DNA of 6,324 nucleotides from an uncultured Clostridia bacterium (GTDB lineage: Bacteria > Bacillota_A > Clostridia > Oscillospirales > Oscillospiraceae). Numbering within the stretch: position 1 is the stretch's first letter; each line of letters starts with the position of its first letter. The DNA lies in assembly GCA_949289625.1 (NCBI GenBank), contig CASEPH010000435.1:1-6324 (forward strand), read 5' to 3'. Of the stretch, positions 1 to 5,721 are shown one piece after another. The notes under the pieces are model-generated. The model made no database searches. It was not told the DNA's origin and saw nothing but the letters and a program-made list of their open reading frames with translations. The translations under genes and the position numbers were made by a program.

Positions 1-303
1 AAGGGACACCGCCAGAAACCCTTTGATAATACTCAGCGCAGTCTGCTGGAGATTCCCCCGCCCGCCGCTGACATACATAATGCCAAACTGAAAGCATGAG
101 ACAACGACACTCACCCCGAACAGGGCCCAGGCAAGGCGGGAAAAAAACAGAACAATGGCCTGGACCCATGCCAGATCAAACAGCTCCACACCCATATTTC
201 CCATCTGGGAAAAGAAGTTCCCGAGGAAGCCGACAATCTGACCATAAAACCAGTCCACAAGGTTATCCATAACAGTGGCAGCTACAAAATCCCAAATAAA
301 CAA
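1..303 (-). CDS. VirB6/TrbL-like conjugal transfer membrane protein, N-terminal part (cut by window edge)
   Basis: This is the first 101 codons of a gene that continues beyond base 1. The start chosen is TTG at 303-301, because a strong Shine-Dalgarno sequence (TGAGGTGA type, 319-313) lies nine bases upstream and an in-frame TGA sits only three codons before the TTG. The next in-frame ATG (residue 12) has no ribosome site. The protein begins MFIWDFVAATVMDNLVDW. It has an amphipathic, Gly- and Phe-rich N-terminal section (about residues 12-45) and a long hydrophobic segment at about 47-72, followed by a polar glycine-rich turn. From memory this resembles the TrbL/VirB6-like proteins of clostridial conjugative elements, which are multi-pass proteins of the type IV secretion channel in the cytoplasmic membrane. 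It follows the small pilin-like gene in the same direction, as expected for a transfer operon. Family assignment is by recognition, not by search. Confidence 0.75.
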   Translation of the reverse strand, partial: MFIWDFVAATVMDNLVDWFYGQIVGFLGNFFSQMGNMGVELFDLAWVQAIVLFFSRLAWALFGVSVVVSCFQFGIMYVSGGRGNLQQTALSIIKGFLAVSL

Positions 304-312
304 CTTCTGGTG

Positions 313-319
313 TCACCTC
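313..319 (-). promoter_or_regulatory. Ribosome binding site that supports a TTG start
   Basis: The minus strand reads GAGGTGA here, a near-complete match to the anti-Shine-Dalgarno complement, nine bases before TTG at 303. It is the reason for preferring the TTG over the later ATG at 270, which is preceded by no purine tract. Confidence 0.7.
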
Positions 320-352
320 ACTCTCTGATGGGACGCACCATCATACGACGCA

Positions 353-376
353 GGGGCCGCAGGATCGTGCGGCCCC
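353..376 (-). other. Intercistronic hairpin between the pilin-like gene and the VirB6-like gene
   Basis: A perfect 9-bp GC-rich inverted repeat, GGGGCCGCA and TGCGGCCCC with a 6-base loop, begins ten bases after the stop codon of the upstream gene. On the minus strand the stem is followed by TGCGTCG, not a T-run, so it is not a standard intrinsic terminator. It would fold strongly in the mRNA. A 3' stabilising hairpin for the small upstream gene, a processing point or a partial attenuator are all possible and none is shown. Confidence 0.6.
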
Positions 377-386
377 TTAATCAATT

Positions 387-722
387 TCACATTCCAATGA
401 TCCCCCAGATATATTTTGGTGCTGTTAAGCAGAAGATCAGGCAGGCCAGCAGGATGGCGGGCCCTGCCCACTCAAACTGATGCCCTTTTCGATAATCAAA
501 GTACGCACTTCCCAGCTTGACAAAGAACGCGATTGCGAGAATCATGTCCAGCGCAGGAAATACCACATTATCGACGACCGTTTTGATCTGGTCAGATGCC
601 GCATCCCATGTCTCCTCAATCGCACCCGCCACATCTCCCTCCGCCGCGAAGGCAGTGGAACCACAAACGGCAATCAGAAGGGCCAATGTCGCGGCAAGAA
701 AAAGCAGTTTTTTGGTTTTCAT
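387..722 (-). CDS. Small secreted two-helix membrane protein, VirB2/TrbC pilin-like (probably DUF3852 family)
   Basis: This is a 111-residue protein. ATG at 722 is chosen because GGAGG sits five bases upstream; the longer in-frame TTG four codons earlier would place that Shine-Dalgarno inside the gene. Residues 1-26 are a classical signal peptide: MKTKK, a hydrophobic core, and a probable signal peptidase I cut after AFA. The mature 85-residue chain has an acidic N-terminal part (27-50), a hydrophobic helix at about 53-73, a charged turn with DYRKGHQFEW at 76-85, and a second helix at about 87-108. Signal peptide plus two membrane helices is the architecture of VirB2/TrbC conjugative pilins, and the gene lies directly upstream of a VirB6-like gene, so a pilin or channel-lining subunit is inferred. 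From memory it resembles DUF3852 proteins of clostridial elements. Cys20 is not in a good lipobox (IAVC), so a lipoprotein is unlikely. It is probably co-transcribed with the surface protein gene, whose stop is 59 bases upstream. Confidence 0.75.
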   Translation of the reverse strand: MKTKKLLFLAATLALLIAVCGSTAFAAEGDVAGAIEETWDAASDQIKTVVDNVVFPALDMILAIAFFVKLGSAYFDYRKGHQFEWAGPAILLACLIFCLTAPKYIWGIIGM

Positions 723-727
723 ACGCA

Positions 728-732
728 CCTCC
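728..732 (-). promoter_or_regulatory. Ribosome binding site of the pilin-like gene
   Basis: GGAGG on the minus strand lies five bases before ATG at 722. It fixes that ATG as the start and lies just beyond the foot of the strong hairpin at 740-767, which leaves it single-stranded. Confidence 0.8.
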
Positions 733-739
733 AAATAGG

Positions 740-767
740 AGAGCGCCGCCCGTATGGGCGGCGCTCT
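740..767 (-). other. Very stable intercistronic hairpin upstream of the pilin-like gene
   Basis: A perfect 12-bp inverted repeat, AGAGCGCCGCCC and GGGCGGCGCTCT with a 4-base loop (ATAC on the minus strand), occupies most of the 59-base gap between the surface protein stop and the pilin-like gene. The minus-strand stem is followed by CCTATTTGGAGG, so there is no terminator U-tract, and the ribosome site starts eight bases later. It may be an RNA processing or stability element that sets different levels for the adhesin and the pilin-like subunit, or a weak terminator. That role is inferred. Confidence 0.65.
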
Positions 768-781
768 GTGTCATGAAGTTT

Positions 782-3700
782 TTAATATCCAGTCCGAGGC
801 AGAGGCTGGGAGGCTTTGTAAATCGTGGTCACCCATCGGGAGGTGGCCATGATCCATTGTCCATTATGGACGCCGCCGACGTCTGCCTGGTTGACCACCT
901 GGCTGCCGCCGGTCAGCCACTTGCTGGCGATACAGTATACCACCGGCGCCTCCACCTGCCGGAAATTCGAGGGCACGATTCCGAAGGACACCATGAACTC
1001 CGTCACCCGCTCACCGGAACCGAGGCCCAGCACTGCGGGGGACGCATCCAGCACGTAGTTCTGCTGAGTGCTGAGATTATCCGCCAGTACCCGCCAGTTG
1101 TCGCCGCTGTAGTTGGTCTTGTAAACGATCTTGTAGTTGCCGGGTACGTTGTAGGTTCCAGTCACGATTTTGTTCAGCGCCGCAAAGGTAGGCAAGGTGT
1201 CTCTCCAGTAGAAAGACTCCAAGGCTGTAGTGGAATTGTTGGCGATACCGGTAAAATCATACCGCAGCATCTGACCAGGGACCGCTTCCACATATCCGGT
1301 CTTCTTGATGCTGACATTGGTATACAGGCTCTTGTTGGTCATGGCCGTCTTGACGATCTGCCCGGCAAACTCGATCTCCGCCTCAATGGGAGTCTTATCC
1401 AGCCCGTAAAAATCCGCAGAGCGGGATTCCACAATTTTATATCGGCCCAACGGCAGAGGTTTGGAAATCGCTACGCCATTCTTATCTGTAACGATGGTAT
1501 CCACCAGATTACCGGTCCGATAGTTGTAGATCTCAAATTCCGTGTTGGGGATCGGCGTCCCTGCAGGCCAGCCGTTCATGCTGTTGTAGTCCGCAGAGGT
1601 TTTTGTGATCTGGATCTGACCGGTGATGGGGGTATTCTCCCACTCCACCAGCGTCGTCTGGCCGGATCTCACATAGACTGTTTTCCGCTCGGTATCCGGC
1701 ACATAGCCTTCATTTTCCAGCTCCCGCAAGTAGTAGCGGCCACTCTCCAGATCCTCGATGTAGACATAGCCTCTATCGTCGCTGGTGTACTGGCCGATAG
1801 GCTTATTAGTGCTGTCATACAGGATGAAAGAGACACCGTAGAGTCCTTCCCCAGTGGTACTGTCCGTTTTGTGGATGAGGATGCCGGAGATTGCACGGTT
1901 GGATACGGTCAGGATCGTGGTTTTCCCGTTCTTCACCTCAAAATAATGCGGGGTATCATCTAGTTTGAAGCCTTCCGGTGCATGGATTTCAACGCCATAA
2001 TAGGCCCCGTCCTCCAAAGGCAAAAATACCCGGCCATTTTCATCGGTGGTCACAGTGTCTACCAGCGAGTCATCCATCCTGCGGATCTCAAAGGTGGCAT
2101 TGGCCAGACGCTTTGTCTGTTTGTCCGCATCCACCTTGACGACCTCCACACCGCCGATGGGATCATTGTAAAACGTCAACGTCTGCGTGTCTTCGGGATT
2201 AACGGTCACGGTCTGCATCTGAGTGGCCGGATCAATGGTATATCCATCAATTGTCTTGGTCTCTTTTACCACGATTGTCCCGGTGATGCCGGAGATACGG
2301 ATCTCACCATTGGCATCTGTGGTGTAAAGACCCAGGCTTGAAAGATGCCCATTGGCATCATCCACATAGCTGCCATCCGCGTAGGTCAATTCAAATTCAA
2401 CACCGGCCAGAGGCTCCTTCGTCACAGAATTCAGCTTTCGGATGACAATGGTCCCGGCAAGCTCGTTCCAGAAGGTCAGGGTCTGGACCTCACCCTCCTT
2501 GATGAGGATACTCTGAGGCGTGCCATCCAGCACATATCCCTCCGCTGTTTTGGTCTCCCGCGCGGTGACGGTGGTGCCGGGCGTTAAGCCGGAAATGACC
2601 ACTCTTCCATCTGCCCCGGTGGTATAGACACCGTTATTGGGGCCTACCACTGCGCCGGAAGAATCCGTCACCAGGAATTCCACGCCGGGCAGAGGCTCGT
2701 TCTTCGTCCCGGAAATGAATTTCTGGAGCACCAGAGTTGTCTGAGGCGTGTTGTAAAAATGCAAGGTCTGCGTGTCATTTGGATGAACGACCACTGTCTG
2801 GCTTTGGGTAGCCGGATCAATGGTGTAGCCGGGGATGGTGGCAGTCTCAGTGACCACCAATGTGCCGACTACACCGGTAATCTTGATCTGACCGTTTTTA
2901 TCTGTGTAGTAGAGACCGTTGGAGGAAAGCTGCCCATACTCGTCCGCCACGAAGCTTCCGTCTGCGTATGTCACCTTGAACTCCACGCCCTCCAGCGGCT
3001 CATGGCCTGCTCCGTTGCTATTCTTCTGAATGATCAGCGTGCCGGCAGGAGCATTTCGGAACTCCAGACGAGCGGTTTCTCCGCTTTTGATCAGGGCAGA
3101 CTGGGGAGTGCCGTCCAGGAGATAGCCTGTTTTTGCTCGAATTTCCCGTACCACCACCGTGGTTCCAGGAGTAATGCCGTCGATCAGGATCTCGCCTGCG
3201 CTATTGGTCGTATACTTCCCGTTGGCGTTGCCGAGATAGTTTCCGGCACTGTCGGTCACCAGGAATTCCACATCAGAAAGCGGCTCATGCTTATCGTCAT
3301 TGCTGACCTTCGTGATCAGCAGAGAGCCCAGAGGCGCATTGCCGAAGCGCAGCGTCACCACGTCCTGGTCCTTGCCGGAGATATAGACGGTCTGGGGTTC
3401 CGAATCAATGATATGGCCGTCCGGGCTTTCCAGTTCCTGACAGATATATGTGCCCTCACGAAGTCCCGTAACAGTAAAGGAGCCATTGGCCGACGTGGTG
3501 TAGGTTCCGATCACCGTGCCGCCGGTACCGGATGTCTCACCGCTGAGATAACGCAGTTCGAAGCGCGCTCCTTCGAGGGCGGCCCCTGTCTTTGAATCGT
3601 ACTTATAAACGACCAATGCTGACAGAGGTACGTTGTCCACAACCAGTTCCTTGCTGGCGCCGCCTTCCAGATAGAATTCGTAAACGCCGTCCCCCTGGAT

Positions 3701-5497
3701 GGAGAATCCTGTGCTGGGTTCCTCCTCCACCACCTTATACCATCCTCTGTTGATATCGGTGAGAACGATTTTGCCGTTAGAGTCGGTATAGTAGGTGCCA
3801 AGATCGTGCATCTCTCCGGTTTCGGTGTGATCGCTGCCATAGTAGATGTGGAAGCGTGTATCTTCCAGAGGATCTTTCGTCACCGAATTGCGCTTCAGAA
3901 TGGTCAGGGAGGGTTTGACGGCGTTGAAGAACGTGACCGTCTGTGTTCCGCCCGCCTCAAGGGAAATGGTCTGGGGAATATCGCAGAGGATCACATTCGA
4001 GGGTACGTTCACCTCTGTGATCTCATAGCTGCCCACAGGCACCTCCAGGAAAATACGGCCCTGCTCGTCCGTGGTGGCGGAGGTGGAGTAGTCGCCATCG
4101 ATCTGTTCAATTTTGTAGGTCACACCCTCGATGGGGCTGTTATCGGCAATGTTTTTCTTCAAAATCTCAAGGCCCGGTTTCTGGTAGTCCTGGAACCGGG
4201 CTTCCGTGGTCTTTCCGGGTCGGAGTGCCACAGTCTGCTCGGTATGGCAGAGAACGTAAGGCGACGGAACCGATTCCTCGCGCAGAACGTAAACACCGGC
4301 GGGCAGAGATTCCAGCGTGGCTGTTCCGTCTTTTCCTGTGGACACGGAGGTAGAATAGCTGCCGGTTACGGATTTGACAGAAATCACCGTATTGGGGACT
4401 GGTTCTCCGGAAAGTGCGTCCGTTTTGATGATTTCCAAATTAGGGAGTTCCTCATCCTCCGCTGTGACAGTGTACTGCTTGTCTCCATCGGTGACATCCA
4501 CATAGACACTGTGGGGCGTAGGGTCCAAGGCGAAGCCCTCCGGAGCCTCTCGCTCCACGAAGGTCCACAGTCCCTTGGTAACATCGTTTACCTCGATGAT
4601 TCCCCCATTGGACGTCACATCGCTGCCAACGATCTGACCGTCCCGATATATGTTATAGACGGCGCCATCCAGGCCCCGGTCTGTTCCTGCCTGCACCTTC
4701 TTAAAGGTGATGTCGCCATCCCCAGCGACCGGGGGATCGTCAGGGTCACCAGGCTGTGGGTTATCATTGGTAATTACTTTTCGTGTAGAATGATAAGCCG
4801 CAAATGCCTGTCGGCCGGAGACGCTGGAGGTTGCCAGGACCGCCCATTTGGAGCTGTTATCCTCCACAATGGAGGCCTGGATACCTTGTTCAGCGTATTC
4901 CTCTACCTGTGCCTGCAATTCCGCATCCTCGTTGGCTTTCTGACCCAGGAGCCAGTTGTAATACCCCACATACTGGTCGTAGGTATCCTGATTGGCGAAG
5001 CCGCCGGCATCGATGTCGCCGGAAGGGTCACCGCCCGCGGACTTGTCGCTCTGGTTGTCCCAGATATAAGTCTGCAATGCCATGAACAGACTGCCGGGGA
5101 TCTCGCCGGTGTAGTCCGCAATATAGGACATCATCCACTTGACGTTCTCCTGCGTGACCGCATCCATCTCACCAAGGCCAGTCTTGGCGACCATTTCACT
5201 CCAGAGCGCATCAGCGTCTGTGCCGGTGGCAGAGCGGTAGGTATAAGACTTGAGGAAGGACTCCGTTCCATAACGATAGGAATAACCAAGGTCCATACAA
5301 TAGAGCTGTCTGCCTGCTGCGGTAGGCGGCCGGTAGCTGTATGTCTGGCCGGATGCGGTCAGGCGGGTCGTCCAGAGGTTTGGGTCCGTCACCGGCGTGA
5401 TCCCAACGCCGGTGGACTCTGCTGCAAAAGCCGCTGTTGGGAACAGTGACAAAATAGTCAGCAGGGTCAGAAAAAGGGATACGAGTTTCTTTTTCAT
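782..5497 (-). CDS. Large secreted surface adhesin: thioester domain plus twelve SpaA/Cna-B repeats, ending in LPRTGY
   Basis: The protein has 1571 residues from ATG at 5497. This start gives a clean signal peptide (MKKKLVSLFL, then a hydrophobic core and AFA at 24-26) and has GGAAAGG six bases upstream. In-frame ATG (5551) and GTG (5563) codons would add a polar extension before the signal peptide. Residues about 27-245 look like a Cys-Gln thioester domain: Cys67 in YCMDLG and Gln142 in ALQTYIWD, matching the TQxA-type motif. In that family the internal thioester bonds covalently to a target surface. A Pro/Asp linker (246-260) follows. Twelve SpaA/Cna-B-like beta domains start near residues 260, 352, 441, 528, 624, 723, 818, 919, 1014, 1114, 1202 and 1291. 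Most have a first-strand Lys, a central Glu and a last-strand Asn, fitting intramolecular isopeptide bonds; for example K730/E785/N815, K926/E981/N1011 and K1210/E1259/N1288. Repeats 1 and 2 lack the clear Asn. Residues 1391-1571 form a separate C-terminal domain. The sorting motif LPRTG (1566-1570) is followed by one Tyr and the stop, with no membrane anchor. As first gene of a transfer operon it is probably a mating or colonisation adhesin. Confidence 0.9.
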   Translation of the reverse strand: MKKKLVSLFLTLLTILSLFPTAAFAAESTGVGITPVTDPNLWTTRLTASGQTYSYRPPTAAGRQLYCMDLGYSYRYGTESFLKSYTYRSATGTDADALWSEMVAKTGLGEMDAVTQENVKWMMSYIADYTGEIPGSLFMALQTYIWDNQSDKSAGGDPSGDIDAGGFANQDTYDQYVGYYNWLLGQKANEDAELQAQVEEYAEQGIQASIVEDNSSKWAVLATSSVSGRQAFAAYHSTRKVITNDNPQPGDPDDPPVAGDGDITFKKVQAGTDRGLDGAVYNIYRDGQIVGSDVTSNGGIIEVNDVTKGLWTFVEREAPEGFALDPTPHSVYVDVTDGDKQYTVTAEDEELPNLEIIKTDALSGEPVPNTVISVKSVTGSYSTSVSTGKDGTATLESLPAGVYVLREESVPSPYVLCHTEQTVALRPGKTTEARFQDYQKPGLEILKKNIADNSPIEGVTYKIEQIDGDYSTSATTDEQGRIFLEVPVGSYEITEVNVPSNVILCDIPQTISLEAGGTQTVTFFNAVKPSLTILKRNSVTKDPLEDTRFHIYYGSDHTETGEMHDLGTYYTDSNGKIVLTDINRGWYKVVEEEPSTGFSIQGDGVYEFYLEGGASKELVVDNVPLSALVVYKYDSKTGAALEGARFELRYLSGETSGTGGTVIGTYTTSANGSFTVTGLREGTYICQELESPDGHIIDSEPQTVYISGKDQDVVTLRFGNAPLGSLLITKVSNDDKHEPLSDVEFLVTDSAGNYLGNANGKYTTNSAGEILIDGITPGTTVVVREIRAKTGYLLDGTPQSALIKSGETARLEFRNAPAGTLIIQKNSNGAGHEPLEGVEFKVTYADGSFVADEYGQLSSNGLYYTDKNGQIKITGVVGTLVVTETATIPGYTIDPATQSQTVVVHPNDTQTLHFYNTPQTTLVLQKFISGTKNEPLPGVEFLVTDSSGAVVGPNNGVYTTGADGRVVISGLTPGTTVTARETKTAEGYVLDGTPQSILIKEGEVQTLTFWNELAGTIVIRKLNSVTKEPLAGVEFELTYADGSYVDDANGHLSSLGLYTTDANGEIRISGITGTIVVKETKTIDGYTIDPATQMQTVTVNPEDTQTLTFYNDPIGGVEVVKVDADKQTKRLANATFEIRRMDDSLVDTVTTDENGRVFLPLEDGAYYGVEIHAPEGFKLDDTPHYFEVKNGKTTILTVSNRAISGILIHKTDSTTGEGLYGVSFILYDSTNKPIGQYTSDDRGYVYIEDLESGRYYLRELENEGYVPDTERKTVYVRSGQTTLVEWENTPITGQIQITKTSADYNSMNGWPAGTPIPNTEFEIYNYRTGNLVDTIVTDKNGVAISKPLPLGRYKIVESRSADFYGLDKTPIEAEIEFAGQIVKTAMTNKSLYTNVSIKKTGYVEAVPGQMLRYDFTGIANNSTTALESFYWRDTLPTFAALNKIVTGTYNVPGNYKIVYKTNYSGDNWRVLADNLSTQQNYVLDASPAVLGLGSGERVTEFMVSFGIVPSNFRQVEAPVVYCIASKWLTGGSQVVNQADVGGVHNGQWIMATSRWVTTIYKASQPLPRTGY
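785..1327 (-). other. C-terminal domain of the surface protein with terminal LPRTG motif
   Basis: Residues 1391-1571 do not follow the SpaA repeat pattern. They begin LYTNVSIKKTGYVEAVPGQM and look like an immunoglobulin-like sandwich of the kind found near the ends of fimbrial and repeat proteins; the family is not certain. The segment contains Cys1522. Codons 802-788 encode LPRTG, then TAT (Tyr) and TAA. The 21 sense codons that would be added by readthrough of the TAA are polar and Arg-rich, not a membrane anchor. Confidence 0.6.
2159..2743 (-). repeat. Supermodule copy 2 (repeats 8 and 9, A-B)
   Basis: Residues 919-1113 repeat the A-B pair: A-type with VEFLVTDS, GTTVTARE and LDGTPQSILIKEGE, then B-type with TYADGSYV, LSSLGLYTTDANGEI, GYTIDPATQMQTV and DTQTLTFYN. 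The A units are both 95 residues; the B units are 101 and 100. Many codons differ synonymously (for example in the TPQS and LIK codons), so the duplication is not recent. Confidence 0.8.
2744..3331 (-). repeat. Supermodule copy 1 (repeats 6 and 7, A-B)
   Basis: Residues 723-918 pair an A-type domain (VEFLVTDS, GTTVVVRE, LDGTPQSALIKSGE) with a B-type domain (TYADGSFV, LSSNGLYYTDKNGQI, GYTIDPATQSQTV, DTQTLHFYN). The pair matches the next 195 residues domain for domain. Confidence 0.8.
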
Positions 5498-5499
5498 AA

Positions 5500-5514
5500 G
5501 TGCCCTTTCCGCAC
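5500..5514 (-). promoter_or_regulatory. Shine-Dalgarno hairpin of the surface protein gene
   Basis: On the minus strand GTGC and GCAC form a 4-bp stem that displays GGAAAGG in a 7-base loop. The stem ends two bases before the ATG at 5497, and the loop purines are the only plausible ribosome site for it, at a spacing of six bases. Presenting or hiding this loop would control translation. Confidence 0.5.
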
Positions 5515-5585
5515 GTGACAGGCGGGCAGCCCACTCGAAAGGCCGCTGCATCCCCCCTGTCACGGCCTATAAAAAATTTCGAGTG
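5515..5585 (-). promoter_or_regulatory. Candidate structured 5' leader (overlapping inverted repeats, pseudoknot topology)
   Basis: Two inverted repeats interlock. CACTCGAAA (minus 5585-5577) pairs perfectly over 9 bp with TTTCGAGTG (5540-5532). GTGACAGG (5563-5556) pairs perfectly over 8 bp with CCTGTCAC (5522-5515), and three more G-C pairs follow past one mismatch. The order a-c-b-d is that of an H-type pseudoknot. Within the loop, CCTTTC (5542-5537) is also complementary to the Shine-Dalgarno GAAAGG at 5509-5504. It does not match a riboswitch class I can recall. It could instead be a DNA operator. If transcription starts downstream of 5585, the pseudoknot cannot form and only the second hairpin remains. 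Confidence 0.4.
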
Positions 5586-5598
5586 AATTGGAACACAA
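5569..5598 (-). promoter_or_regulatory. Weak candidate promoter for the surface protein operon
   Basis: On the minus strand TTGTGT (5598-5593) and TTTTAT (5574-5569) are 18 bases apart, giving a predicted start near 5563, the first base of the GTGACAGG stem. The match to consensus is poor and the T-rich context makes chance hits easy. It is listed because the intrinsic terminator at 5597-5625 suggests that the operon needs a promoter below it. Confidence 0.2.
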
Positions 5599-5625
5599 AA
5601 AAGAGCCGTCCCTTATTGGGACGGC
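5597..5625 (-). terminator. Rho-independent terminator on the minus strand, upstream of the surface protein gene
   Basis: GCCGTCCC and GGGACGGC form a perfect 8-bp GC-rich stem around a 5-base loop, followed on the minus strand by TC and six T residues. On the plus strand the stem is not followed by T residues, so it works in one direction only. No minus-strand gene lies between it and the divergent gene that starts at 5722. It must therefore stop antisense or leader transcripts entering from the right. Confidence 0.8.
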
Positions 5626-5659
5626 ATTGAAAAGCACGCACAGGATGTGCGGCTCCGCA

Positions 5660-5688
5660 TTGTTTCTTGCTGACTGCTGTGGTAGAAT
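5660..5688 (+). promoter_or_regulatory. Candidate sigma-A promoter of the divergent gene
   Basis: TTGTTT (5660-5665) and TAGAAT (5683-5688) are separated by 17 bases, and TGG directly before the -10 makes it an extended -10 element. The predicted start near 5695 leaves a leader of about 27 bases before the ATG at 5722. Confidence 0.5.
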
Positions 5689-5710
5689 GGAGGTCGATTT
5701 CAGTCGAATC

Positions 5711-5716
5711 AGGAGG
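5711..5716 (+). promoter_or_regulatory. Ribosome binding site of the divergent gene
   Basis: A consensus AGGAGG lies five bases before the ATG at 5722. It supports a real plus-strand gene here, although the reading frame has no stop inside the window. Confidence 0.85.
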
Positions 5717-5721
5717 CATCC

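Larger units (their letters stand above)
1328..4720 (-). repeat. Array of twelve SpaA/Cna-B-like domain repeats inside the surface protein
   Basis: Residues 260-1390 consist of twelve consecutive units of about 85-101 residues. The recurring pattern is a start like LxIxK, then xxPLxGVxFxL, then YTTDxNGxxxIxGL, then a Glu-containing xVxE strand, then GYxLDxTPQ, a xVxVxxGxTxTLxF strand and a closing Asn-Xaa-Pro. The units are diverged in protein and in codon choice, so this is a protein-level array and not a simple DNA tandem repeat. Such rows usually form a stiff protease-resistant stalk that holds the head domain away from the cell wall. Confidence 0.85.

Noticed and set aside
660..665. Lipoprotein processing site at Cys20 of the pilin-like protein
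   Set aside because: The residues before the cysteine are IAV, which lacks the small residue needed at -1. A signal peptidase I site (AFA) follows at residues 24-26.
596..1963. A 455-codon plus-strand open frame opposite the end of the surface protein gene
   Set aside because: It lies wholly antisense to a strong coding gene, has no Shine-Dalgarno site, and its translation is low-complexity with no recognisable domain. Codon bias in the repeat gene explains the open antisense frame.
1328..4720. CRISPR array or short DNA tandem repeat
   Set aside because: The periodicity is about 260-300 bases and is protein-coding with diverged codons. There are no short identical direct repeats with unique spacers.
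3806..5449. A 547-codon plus-strand open frame opposite the N-terminal half of the surface protein
   Set aside because: It is antisense to the signal peptide, thioester and first SpaA repeats. It has no ribosome site and a Gly/Arg/His/Val-rich composition typical of shadow frames.
5498..5563. Longer start sites for the surface protein (GTG 5563, ATG 5551)
   Set aside because: They would put about 18-22 polar residues before an otherwise textbook signal peptide, and the G-run before ATG 5551 leaves no spacing for a Shine-Dalgarno. ATG 5497 fits better, although a minor extended form cannot be excluded.
5515..5585. Known riboswitch or self-cleaving ribozyme in the leader
   Set aside because: I compared the visible motifs from memory with cyclic-di-GMP I and II, guanidine, T-box, hammerhead and HDV-like cores. 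The required conserved bases are missing, so only an unclassified structure is claimed.
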